Source of the DNA: Levilactobacillus lanxiensis
GTDB lineage: Bacteria; Bacillota; Bacilli; Lactobacillales; Lactobacillaceae
Assembly: GCF_016861655.1 (NCBI RefSeq)
Contig: NZ_BOLN01000003.1
Coordinates: forward strand, 124,001 to 188,000
Reading direction: 5' to 3'
DNA length: 64,000 nucleotides
Positions 8,081-15,747 of this stretch are shown one piece after another. Position 1 is the first letter of the stretch. Every line of letters begins with the position of its first letter. The notes under the pieces were generated by a model, which was given only the letters and a program-made list of their open reading frames with translations, made no database searches and was not told where the DNA came from. The position numbers and the translations under genes were made by a program.

Positions 8081-8122
8081 AAAAACTGGCCCAGGGATTT
8101 TGTCCCGAGCCAGTTTTTATTA
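8081..8122. terminator. Bidirectional terminator
   Basis: AAAAACTGGC pairs with GCCAGTTTTT around GGGATTTTGTCCC. It lies just after the stop of the reverse-strand gene at 8129. Confidence 0.75.
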
Positions 8123-8128
8123 TTCAAT

Positions 8129-8713
8129 TTATTTTGTGATTTCGACCAACTTATTGTGGACGTCTTCTGCGTTCCAGTGGCCGTTGGCGCCTGAGTAATG
8201 CTGGATTTGCGCGACCGGGCGCTTGGCGAACTTGGTCAGCGGTGCGGCGGTCTTGCCGCCCATGGCAATCAAGGTGGCGTCACTTGGCACGCCGAGCTCG
8301 TCGAGATGGTTTTCCAGATTGTTCACGTCGGCGGCGGTGATTTGGACCTTGGTGCTATCGCTTTCGACCGTGCCTGACAGGTCGGTCATGAAGGCGCCCC
8401 AGGCTGGCGTGTCATAAGCAGCGGCGGCCAAGCGGTAGTCGAGGCTCTTCTTTTGACCATGGAAATTTAAAAAGTCGACATCGGCTGGATGATCAATAGC
8501 GGCGTTGCCAGGGTTCATGCCTACGAGCACAAATTTGCTGGCTTGGAGGGCGGCGCCTAAATCGCTAGGTAATTCAGCCGCTGGGAACGTTTCGGATTGG
8601 TAAGCGGCGCCAAAGGCTTGTTCGCGTTCTTTAGCAGTTTTGCCGGCTAAGGATTCAGTGGGAACGGACCAGATGGCCCAGCTATCAACGTTTGAAAATG
8701 CTAAGTTTGTCAT
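8129..8713 (-). CDS. Uncharacterised protein, possible UDG-superfamily fold
   Basis: A 194-residue soluble protein. The segment KFVLVGMNPGNAA resembles motif 1 of the uracil-DNA glycosylase superfamily (G-x-N-P-G), and the late HYSGANGH could supply the second motif, but the match is short and the function is not established. ATG at 8713 is preferred: AAAGG lies nine bases upstream. Upstream in-frame ATG at 8848 would add 45 polar residues of low complexity and has no better ribosome site. It stands alone, convergent with the WYL operon. Confidence 0.7.
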   Translation of the reverse strand: MTNLAFSNVDSWAIWSVPTESLAGKTAKEREQAFGAAYQSETFPAAELPSDLGAALQASKFVLVGMNPGNAAIDHPADVDFLNFHGQKKSLDYRLAAAAYDTPAWGAFMTDLSGTVESDSTKVQITAADVNNLENHLDELGVPSDATLIAMGGKTAAPLTKFAKRPVAQIQHYSGANGHWNAEDVHNKLVEITK

Positions 8714-9068
8714 AGATATCGACCTTTCTTTTGTCAGAGACGAACACTTAATTTTGTCACGTAAGTAGGACAGATAGGACTGTCGGGGCGAGTTCACGGA
8801 GGTCGTGTTTGCTTTTAGTGGACTAAACGATTGGTCGTTTTCCTTCACAACCCCTCATTTGTGAGTCGCAACCTTGCCTATCTGATGGTTCTAGCATAGC
8901 ATTCGGGGGTGTCACATAATGTCGTTTGGCTGAGATGGGGAGGAGTTATTGGGGAAATTTGTAAAAGTTGTGTAACGGGCTGAGAAATCAGCCGGTGATC
9001 GCGAATTTTAGCGCCGGGACCGGTATACTTAGGGTATACATCAGCGTTTTCGAGGAGGATACGGGCAA
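8714..9068. other. Divergent intergenic region, 355 bases
   Basis: Between the reverse-strand 8129 gene and mrr. The only clear signal is GGTATACTTAGGGTATAC around 9021-9038, a short dyad containing a TATACT -10-like box for mrr. Nothing else is recognised. Confidence 0.4.
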
Positions 9069-10019
9069 ATGGATTACCAGCAATTGAAATTGGGCAAGCA
9101 TGGGCTACCGACGTGGGATGCCCTGGCACCAATCGTTTTGAAATTAGCGGAACAACAGACCGAATGGCATGGTCGTGCGTTAAATGCGGCAGTCGCCGAC
9201 GACCTGAATTTACCAGCGATATTGCGGCAATTAACCTATCCCAATCAACAAAATATCATTGAAGATCGAGCGGGGTGGGCAGTTAGTGAGTTGACCACCG
9301 CCGGACTTTTGCGGCGCACCCGGCGTGGATTTTATGGGGCGACTGATTTAGGCCGTCAAGTGTTGCACGGCCTAAATCAGCTGGTAGACCGGAATGTCAT
9401 CCATCAACAGCCTAAATATAGTCAACATCAACAGGATTTACAGGAACGACAAACCCGTAACCAAATTAGTCCGGCGCCGGAATTAGAAGTGGATGAAACA
9501 GAAAACACGATATCCCTAGATCAGCTGACCCAACAGGTGAAAGGCTACAACGCGGAGGTGGCCACGGACCTCCTCCAACGAATTCGGGAGTCGGCGCCGG
9601 AGTTTTTTGAAAACTTAGTGGTCGACCTGCTTTCAGCGATGGGGTATAAGGGCCCGAACGGTTCGGCCTGGGTGACACAACTGAGCAACGACGGTGGTAT
9701 CGACGGCGTGATTAATCAAGACGCGCTGGGAACCAGCACGGTCTATGTGCAGGCTAAACGTTACGAAGCGGAAAATACTGTTCAGCGGCCGGCTATCGAT
9801 TCATTTTACGGGGCACTGTCGCGAAACCACGCGGACCGGGGTGTTTTCATCACAACGTCGAGTTTTTCTAAAAAAGCAGTTGAAACGGCCAAGGGCTTCT
9901 CAATTGTTCTGGTTGACGGTATTCAGCTGACAGAATTGATGCTCCAGTATCACGTTGGGGTTCAGGTGAAACGCCAGTTTGAAGTGTTTGAGATTGATCA
10001 GGATTTCTTTGAAGACTGA
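9069..10019 (+). CDS. mrr: Mrr-type restriction endonuclease
   Basis: A 316-residue protein with an N-terminal Mrr_N winged-helix domain (1-100, ending FYGATDLGRQVL) and a C-terminal Mrr-cat domain. The nuclease core shows FFENLVVDLLSAMGYKG, then NDGGIDGVI with D212 and YVQAKRY with Q228-x-K230, the usual D-QxK form of PD-(D/E)xK in Mrr. Mrr proteins cut modified DNA and need no methyltransferase partner, consistent with its lone position. GAGGAGG precedes the ATG and a terminator follows immediately. Confidence 0.92.
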   Translation: MDYQQLKLGKHGLPTWDALAPIVLKLAEQQTEWHGRALNAAVADDLNLPAILRQLTYPNQQNIIEDRAGWAVSELTTAGLLRRTRRGFYGATDLGRQVLHGLNQLVDRNVIHQQPKYSQHQQDLQERQTRNQISPAPELEVDETENTISLDQLTQQVKGYNAEVATDLLQRIRESAPEFFENLVVDLLSAMGYKGPNGSAWVTQLSNDGGIDGVINQDALGTSTVYVQAKRYEAENTVQRPAIDSFYGALSRNHADRGVFITTSSFSKKAVETAKGFSIVLVDGIQLTELMLQYHVGVQVKRQFEVFEIDQDFFED

Positions 10020-10025
10020 ACACAA

Positions 10026-10063
10026 AAAATCCGTACCGGCCCAAGTAGGCTAGTACGGATTTT
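10026..10063. terminator. Bidirectional terminator between mrr and the GH20 gene
   Basis: AAAATCCGTAC pairs with GTACGGATTTT. The two convergent genes share it. Confidence 0.8.
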
Positions 10064-10066
10064 CAG

Positions 10067-11152
10067 TTATTTCGGCACCGACAATTGCCGAATAAAGTTG
10101 ACGATGGCCGCTGGCTTGACCTTTTGGGCGTCGTGACCCCAGAGACTGACCAGTGTGCCATTGGTTTTAATGCCAGGAACGTAGGTGCGGTCCTGGTTGA
10201 GGCCGGTCGCGCTGATTTCGTTGAACAGGTTGGGCCGGTAAGAATCGCGCAGATAACTGATGAAGTATTGGTCGTGCGCGGCGTTGCCAATGTACTGGAA
10301 CTGATAGTAGGTCGCGTAGCTATTGGCGTTAACGATGCCGCGCTTGGCCTTAACGAGGTCGTTGACGGACACACGCTGGGTGCGGCGGGTCGTTAACTCC
10401 TTCGTAGTCGCCCGGTTGCCGGACTGGGACCAGTAATTTACGGTGATGTTTTTGTTGAGCTTACTCAGCTGACTCTTCAGGAGGGAGTCGTTCCAAACCA
10501 CCGTGGTAAAGCCGCGCTTGTTTTGGGCCTTATTCACCTGATTGATATAGGTGATCAGGGACTTGTACATCTTGTTCGTGCCGGGAACTTCGTCGGCCCC
10601 CAGTAGAAAATCACGTTTGGGTTGTTTCTTAAAGCTAGCAGTCAATTCGCCGTACAACTTATTGGTCAGCGTCACGGACTGCTTCTTGGTGTAATCCAGG
10701 GTGTGACTGTCTAGTTTGACCTGACGATAAAGTTTGGGATGCGACTTCTTGAGTTGGCGTAAAATCGCGCCGCTATGCGAAGGCATGTCCACGGCCGGGA
10801 CCAGTTGGACGTTCTTACTGCGAGCATAACTGACCAGTTGCTTCAAGGTTTTCGGTGAGTGGACGGTCTTGGTGGCCTTGTTTTTCAGGTATTTAGATTG
10901 AAAACTCAGATGTTCGTTGTCGCTCAGGTAGAGCACCACATAGGTGAATTTACGGTCGGCCGCGGCCTTGATCATCTGCTTGATGGCACTGGCCGTCATG
11001 GGCTTGCGCCCCAAATCAAGGAGTAGGCCCTGCTGTGTGGGCAGCGTCGATGCTTTGACGGCTGCCTGAGCGGGTGCCGGACGGTTAAAAAATAGGACTA
11101 AACTTAATGTTGCCAACAGGATGGTTAACCACCATCGATTCTTTTTGAACAT
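10067..11152 (-). CDS. Secreted GH20-like beta-N-acetylhexosaminidase
   Basis: A 361-residue exported protein. The signal peptide has a KKNR start, a hydrophobic core and APAQAA before the probable cleavage at ~31. The rest is a TIM barrel of the GH20 type: LVPAVDMPSHSGAIL in the middle and LLGADEVPG, whose D187-E188 pair is the GH20 acid/assist pair, then VVWNDSLL and VNYWSQ. It likely removes N-acetylglucosamine-type residues from glycans or peptidoglycan outside the cell. No anchor motif is present. ATG at 11152 is chosen because AGGAGG is six bases upstream; ATG at 11197 would add 15 basic residues. Confidence 0.85.
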   Translation of the reverse strand: MFKKNRWWLTILLATLSLVLFFNRPAPAQAAVKASTLPTQQGLLLDLGRKPMTASAIKQMIKAAADRKFTYVVLYLSDNEHLSFQSKYLKNKATKTVHSPKTLKQLVSYARSKNVQLVPAVDMPSHSGAILRQLKKSHPKLYRQVKLDSHTLDYTKKQSVTLTNKLYGELTASFKKQPKRDFLLGADEVPGTNKMYKSLITYINQVNKAQNKRGFTTVVWNDSLLKSQLSKLNKNITVNYWSQSGNRATTKELTTRRTQRVSVNDLVKAKRGIVNANSYATYYQFQYIGNAAHDQYFISYLRDSYRPNLFNEISATGLNQDRTYVPGIKTNGTLVSLWGHDAQKVKPAAIVNFIRQLSVPK

Positions 11153-11298
11153 CGCGCGCCTCCTAGCGTAAACGGTTTTTAGTGTTCCTTTTAGCATAGT
11201 GGTTCGAGTGAACTACCGTCAACGAGTTAGCTCGGTGGTCGTCATTTTTCGATGGTTGGGCTTCGAGATTTGATTTGGCAGTGAATTTTTGAGGGATT

Positions 11299-11338
11299 TA
11301 AAAACAGCTAAGCCGGCTTGGGAGCTGGCTTAGCTGTT
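11299..11338 (-). terminator. Terminator of the HicB-like gene
   Basis: AACAGCTAAGCC pairs with GGCTTAGCTGTT; reverse-strand T run follows. Confidence 0.8.
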
Positions 11339-11362
11339 AGGCGAACGCTTGGGTCAATCGTA

Positions 11363-11626
11363 TCAATTAGATTTTGTATCAACTTCAATTGGAATTAGGC
11401 GTTGTTGGGAATCAGGTGTGAGGTCTTGAAAGCTTGAGGGTTGTGGCAGCTTGATGCCCAAACTTTCAGCTGTCAGTAAGTAACCCACTAGTGCGTCGGC
11501 CGCCATGCGCTGGGCATCGGGTAGATTATTGCCGAAAGTAGCCACGTGTGGCGCCAAATCGGGAAATGTGACTTCAATGCGTCCTTGATTATTGGTGGTG
11601 AACAGAGCGTAGTATGAATATTTCAT
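11363..11626 (-). CDS. HicB-like antitoxin-fold protein (orphan)
   Basis: An 87-residue protein with the HicB partial RNase H fold: YYALFTTNNQGRIEVTFPDL then ATFGNNLPDAQRMAADALVGYLLTAE. There is no C-terminal DNA-binding helix and no HicA-like dsRBD toxin on either side, so it is an orphan. Such proteins are common in lactobacilli and may not be toxin partners. ATG at 11626 has GAGGAG eight bases upstream. The longer reading from 11692 has no ribosome site. It is divergent from the brnQ leader. Confidence 0.8.
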   Translation of the reverse strand: MKYSYYALFTTNNQGRIEVTFPDLAPHVATFGNNLPDAQRMAADALVGYLLTAESLGIKLPQPSSFQDLTPDSQQRLIPIEVDTKSN

Positions 11627-11729
11627 TGTAAAATCTCCTCGGCTAACGTCAGCAGTATAGCACGAATCGAGCTGTGATTCAGAAAATGCCACTCAATCCA
11701 GCTAATCTCATTTAATTTTAATTTACCCA

Positions 11730-11758
11730 TTGATTTTTAATGATCATCAAGCTATAAT
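11730..11758 (+). promoter_or_regulatory. Promoter of the brnQ leader
   Basis: TTGATT at 11730-11735 and TATAAT at 11753-11758 with a 17-base spacer. Confidence 0.8.
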
Positions 11759-11764
11759 ACACAA

Positions 11765-12021
11765 CAATACTTATAAAACGTTGAAGAAAGTAGTAGCGAA
11801 CCCGTTGGTGCCTAGGGAGTCACGTGAAGTGCAAAGTGACCACCACCTGTTCGTGAAGGTTAATTCTGAGTTCGGTAGTTGAGAAGGCTGCCGTGGTTGC
11901 CACCATTACTTGGCTAGCGGATGTCAGTCCGTGATGAGTGTGATGGCCGCGGTCGTCACAAAAAGGTGGTACCGTTCTACTTGTAGAGCCCTTTTCCCAT
12001 AGTGGGAGAAGGGCTCTTTTG
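11765..12021 (+). promoter_or_regulatory. T-box leader, probable valine specifier
   Basis: Upstream of brnQ. The T-box AAAAGGTGGTACCG is at 11960-11974, followed by the terminator AGAGCCCTTTTCCC/GGGAGAAGGGCTCT with TTTT to 12020. Stem I has the AGTAG side and, opposite, TGAA-G-GTT-A, placing codon GTT (Val) at 11859-11861. The same TGAA-N-codon-A spacing gives a sensible Tyr codon in the second T-box of the window. Uncharged tRNA-Val would open the terminator and permit transport. Confidence 0.88.
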
Positions 12022-12057
12022 ACGTTTACGGGTAAAAATTAAGAGTTGGAGGAATTG

Positions 12058-13446
12058 ATGATGGAAAAGACAAATGCAACACCAAAACAAAGTTGGGGTC
12101 AATTATTGGTCGTCAGTTCCTTAATTTTTGGCATGTTCTTTGGCTCCGGCAACCTAATTTTTCCCGTTCATTTAGGACAGATGGCCGGATCGAACTGGTT
12201 CATGGCCGCCTTGGGATTCGCCATTTCTGGGTCGCTATTCCCGTTGCTGGCCATCATGGCCGTGGTCGTTACCAAGAGTGACGGCCTGTTGGATTTGGCC
12301 CGCCCCGTGGGCAAGCATTACGCAGCCATTTTCTTAATTTTAGTCCACCTGACGATTGGACCGTTCTTCGCCACGCCCCGGACGGCCGCCACGGCTTACG
12401 AAATGGCTGCGGAACCCTTTATTCCCAAGGATTTTTCGACTATTGGCATGTGGCTCTTCACGGGGGTGTTCTTTGCCCTGACTTACGTCGCCGCCATGCA
12501 CCAGGGCGCATTACTGAAAATCGTGGGTAAATACCTCAACGCCGGGTTCCTGGCGCTGTTGGCCATCGTCTTCCTGGTGGCCTTTCTCAAACCCATGGGT
12601 GGCTTGACCCAGGTCCCAACTGCGACCTATCAAGCTAACGCCACAATTGGCGGGCTACTCGAGGGCTACAATACCCTGGATGCCGTGGCATTGTTGGCAT
12701 TGAGCGTCACCCTGATCCACGCGATTCGGGGTCTTGGGTACCACGGCCGGGAGCTGACCAAATTAACGGCGAAGGCCGGCCTCATCAGTATTTCACTCGA
12801 AGTCTTGATTTACTTTGGCCTGGTCCTCTTGGGCGCCCTAAGCATGAGTCAGTTAAAATTGTCGGCTAATGGCGGGGTGGCGTTGTCGCAAATCGTTGGC
12901 CATTACTTCAGCAGCGTGGGCACGTTGTTACTGGGCGCCTTAGTCACGCTGGGGGTGTTGACCACGGCGATTGGACTGGTGTCCTCGTTTGCCCAGGACT
13001 TCCACAAGCTATTTCCTAAGGTCAGCTACCGGGCCTGGTTGCGGGTCACGACGATCCTATCCTTCCTGGTGGCTAACGCTGGTTTAGATACGATTATCAG
13101 CTGGTCGTTGCCGGTTTTGATGCTGATGTATCCGTTGGCCTTGGCGTTGATTCTGCTCTCACTGACGGTGTCCAAGCGGCCGTACGCGGGCGTGGTCTAC
13201 AAGGTGACGATTGCTTTCACAGTGTTGCCAGCCGTGCTGGACATGCTAAATAGTGCACCGGCCATGATCACCAGTTTGGCACCGATTCAAGCGGCGCTCG
13301 GCCTGTACCACCAGTTCATCCCGTTTGCCAGCATGGGCTTGGGTTGGTTGGTTCCGACGCTGATTGGCTTTGGCTTGAGTCTGATTTGGGGCCATTTACG
13401 CTTTGCTGGTCAACGGGGGACGTTGCCGGAGCGGGAACGGTTTTAG
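12058..13446 (+). CDS. brnQ: Branched-chain amino acid transporter BrnQ
   Basis: A 462-residue LIVCS-family sodium/proton symporter with about 12 membrane helices. The N-terminal signature GMFFGSGNLIFPVHLGQMAG is diagnostic. GPFFATPRTAATAYEMA in helix 3 is also typical. It imports leucine, isoleucine and valine, controlled by the T-box leader just upstream. GGAGG at 12048-12052 indicates ATG at 12058 or the next ATG at 12061; TTG at 12046 overlaps the ribosome site and is rejected. A terminator follows. Confidence 0.95.
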   Translation: MMEKTNATPKQSWGQLLVVSSLIFGMFFGSGNLIFPVHLGQMAGSNWFMAALGFAISGSLFPLLAIMAVVVTKSDGLLDLARPVGKHYAAIFLILVHLTIGPFFATPRTAATAYEMAAEPFIPKDFSTIGMWLFTGVFFALTYVAAMHQGALLKIVGKYLNAGFLALLAIVFLVAFLKPMGGLTQVPTATYQANATIGGLLEGYNTLDAVALLALSVTLIHAIRGLGYHGRELTKLTAKAGLISISLEVLIYFGLVLLGALSMSQLKLSANGGVALSQIVGHYFSSVGTLLLGALVTLGVLTTAIGLVSSFAQDFHKLFPKVSYRAWLRVTTILSFLVANAGLDTIISWSLPVLMLMYPLALALILLSLTVSKRPYAGVVYKVTIAFTVLPAVLDMLNSAPAMITSLAPIQAALGLYHQFIPFASMGLGWLVPTLIGFGLSLIWGHLRFAGQRGTLPERERF

Positions 13447-13461
13447 GTGAAGAGATACTGT

Positions 13462-13492
13462 ATCCCAGCTGGAAATCAGTTGGGATTTTTTA
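13462..13492 (+). terminator. Terminator of brnQ
   Basis: ATCCCAGCT pairs with AGTTGGGAT, then TTTTTT. Confidence 0.8.
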
Positions 13493-13587
13493 TTGGCATG
13501 ACGCCATTAAGCGCAGAAATTAGCGGACGGCAAGATCACCGAAATGGTATAATTTGACCAACTAAAGGGAACGAGGGGGATTGGCGC

Positions 13588-13908
13588 ATGGCTGATTTAG
13601 ACTACACACAGGTGATTCAGGAACTTCGGGATTTTCGGGATGCGCGGGGCTGGCGAAAGTATCATACGTTGCCGGCGTTGGCCCGGGCCTTGTCAGTGGA
13701 GGCCGCGGAAATCAATGAAATTTTTCTGTGGCAGGATGGCCAAACGACATTCTCTGATAAGCAAACCGCCGATTTGAAATTAGAAATGGCTGACGCCCTG
13801 ACCTACCTGTATTACATGTGTGATCAGTTGGGGGTTCAGCCCAACGAGTTGGTCCAACAGAAGCACGAAATCAATGTGCAGCGGCATTGGAAATTCGACC
13901 AAAAGTAA
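13588..13908 (+). CDS. MazG-like nucleotide pyrophosphohydrolase
   Basis: A 106-residue all-alpha NTP pyrophosphatase of the RS21-C6/iMazG type. The metal site shows SVEAAEINEIFLW (E-x-x-E) and KLEMADALTYLYY (E-x-x-D), and HTLPALARALSVEAAEI matches the family helix 1-2. It should convert non-canonical or deoxy NTPs to NMP plus pyrophosphate. The next gene starts 12 bases after its stop with its own AAGGAGG site, so the two form one operon with a GIY-YIG/DUF2075 protein. Confidence 0.88.
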   Translation: MADLDYTQVIQELRDFRDARGWRKYHTLPALARALSVEAAEINEIFLWQDGQTTFSDKQTADLKLEMADALTYLYYMCDQLGVQPNELVQQKHEINVQRHWKFDQK

Positions 13909-13920
13909 GGAGGGACGCGG

Positions 13921-15675
13921 ATGGCAGACACAACTAAATCGGAGGCGGCAGGCCTACCTCAGCCAGTGGTTGAGGAGGTCGCGTTTAGTCGGCAAGGGCT
14001 GACGGATATTCAAAAGAAAGTGGCCGGCAATCGGGTGGAATTACTCCTGGAATACCCGACCGTCTACATCGTTTATGACAAAGAAAAGCCGCACGCTTAT
14101 CAGGTATATGTCGGTGAGACCAATAATATTGAGCAGCGGACGCGACAACACCTGGAGGATGATCCGTTACGACGTGAGGATTGGCGGTATCTGGCAGAAA
14201 GCTCCGCGTCACAATTACTGGTGATTGGGCATCCCCATTTCAACAAATCATTAACGCTAGACATCGAAAACAACATGATGCTCTACATGTCCGGCGTCGA
14301 AAGTGTTAAGAAACTCAATAACCGCCGGGAAAATCAGCAGAACAAGTACTACACCTTCAAGGAAAAAGATAAAATTTTTTCAGCCATTTGGCGGAAACTA
14401 CATAACTTTGATCCGGAACTCTTTCCGATTGAAGAGGTCGTACGTGACTCAGCGTTGTTTAAAGCGTCGCCGTTTCACACACTGACCAAGGAACAGGACC
14501 ATGCCCGAGAACTGATCTTGCGGCGAATTCAAGCTGCCCTGCATGTGCCTCAGGGGCATCAACTGATTTTAGTTGAAGGAGAAGCGGGCTCCGGAAAAAC
14601 AGTTCTGCTCAGTTCGCTGTTCTACCAGCTCTGGCAATTGGGTGAGGATAAGAACTATTCCGAATTTAATACGGCGAATAGCTACCTGCTGGTCAACCAC
14701 AACGAGCAGGTCAAGGTCTACGAAAATATCGCCGCGAAGTTAGGCATGAACACGGCCAATGTCAGCAAGCCAACGGCGTTTATCAATAATGAGCAGACTG
14801 CGGCGGGCGTGGATGTCGTGCTGGTCGACGAAGCCCATTTACTCTGGACGCAGGGGAAACAGTCCTATAGGGGCGAAAATCAGCTGGATGATATTTTGGC
14901 CCGGGCCAAGGTGGTGGTCGCCGTCTTTGATAAGAAGCAAATTCTCAGTCGGGAAGGCTATTTGACGACCAATGAGATTCACAAGCTTGAACACCACGCG
15001 AAGCAGCAGGGCAACTGGATTCAGTTTAAGCAGCAGCTGCGAATGAATGCGAGCGAGGCCACCCAGACGTGGTTGACCAGCCTTATCGAACGACACGTGG
15101 TGGATCCCATTCCAGCGGATTCGAGCTACGATTTAAAAATTTTTGATGACCCGGTCGCCTTGTACCAGGCCATTCAAGCCAAGGCCCAGTCCAAGGAACA
15201 CGGGTTGTCACGGATGTTAGCCACCTTCGACTGGCCGTATAAAAATAAGCCACCCAAGGATGGTCAACTCTACCGGGTCACGGTCGGCAAGTTATCGCTG
15301 CCGTGGAACCTCCAATTGAAGCCGGCCAAGCAACAACGCGGTCGGATGAAACGGCTCGCTTGGGCGGAACAGGACCAAACGATTGGCGAAGTGGGGTCGA
15401 CCTTTACGATTCAGGGATTCGACCTGAACTATAGTGGCGTCATCATTGGCCCATCGGTCAAGTACCGCGATGGGCACGTGGTGTTCGATCCAAAGGCCAG
15501 TCAAAACCAAAAGGCCACGACCAGACGGACGTTAGCTAATGGTGAAAAGGTCTACGTGGATAAAGAGTTATTGCCCAACGAGCTCAATGTCTTATTAACG
15601 CGGGGCGTCAACGGTCTCTATATTTATGCAGTGGACGATGCCCTGCGTGCCGCGCTGTTGGCCGCGCAATCATAG
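13921..15675 (+). CDS. GIY-YIG nuclease fused to DUF2075 (Schlafen-type) helicase domain
   Basis: A 584-residue fusion. Residues ~43-130 form a GIY-YIG domain: VYIVYD (48-53), YVGET (63-67), R73 in IEQRTRQH and a candidate catalytic Glu in LDIENNMM. From ~185 to the end is a DUF2075 P-loop ATPase with Walker A GEAGSGKT (220-227), Walker B VVLVDEAH (~299-306), a QLRMN segment like helicase motif IV, and late VGSTFTIQGFDLNYSGVIIG and NVLLTRGVNGLYIY motifs of superfamily 1 helicases. It is co-transcribed with a MazG-like enzyme. A nuclease-helicase with a nucleotide pyrophosphatase suggests DNA restriction or repair; the phage-defence role is inference. Confidence 0.88.
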   Translation: MADTTKSEAAGLPQPVVEEVAFSRQGLTDIQKKVAGNRVELLLEYPTVYIVYDKEKPHAYQVYVGETNNIEQRTRQHLEDDPLRREDWRYLAESSASQLLVIGHPHFNKSLTLDIENNMMLYMSGVESVKKLNNRRENQQNKYYTFKEKDKIFSAIWRKLHNFDPELFPIEEVVRDSALFKASPFHTLTKEQDHARELILRRIQAALHVPQGHQLILVEGEAGSGKTVLLSSLFYQLWQLGEDKNYSEFNTANSYLLVNHNEQVKVYENIAAKLGMNTANVSKPTAFINNEQTAAGVDVVLVDEAHLLWTQGKQSYRGENQLDDILARAKVVVAVFDKKQILSREGYLTTNEIHKLEHHAKQQGNWIQFKQQLRMNASEATQTWLTSLIERHVVDPIPADSSYDLKIFDDPVALYQAIQAKAQSKEHGLSRMLATFDWPYKNKPPKDGQLYRVTVGKLSLPWNLQLKPAKQQRGRMKRLAWAEQDQTIGEVGSTFTIQGFDLNYSGVIIGPSVKYRDGHVVFDPKASQNQKATTRRTLANGEKVYVDKELLPNELNVLLTRGVNGLYIYAVDDALRAALLAAQS

Positions 15676-15731
15676 GTTTTAATGACTTTTGTAAATCGGC
15701 CAAACGGGTTATCATAGACCTAAAAGGGTGG

Positions 15732-15747
15732 TGTTTCACGTGGAACA
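15732..15747 (-). promoter_or_regulatory. Chromosome partition site parS
   Basis: The 16 bases TGTTTCACGTGGAACA read on the reverse strand as TGTTCCACGTGAAACA, the classical ParB/Spo0J site of Bacillus and other Firmicutes. It overlaps the start codon of rarA. parS sites cluster around the origin, so it suggests an origin-proximal position. I found no second full match in the window. Confidence 0.85.

Noticed and set aside
8714-8848. N-terminal extension of the 8129 protein to ATG at 8848
   Set aside because: Adds low-complexity residues without a ribosome site, while ATG at 8713 has AAAGG at normal spacing.
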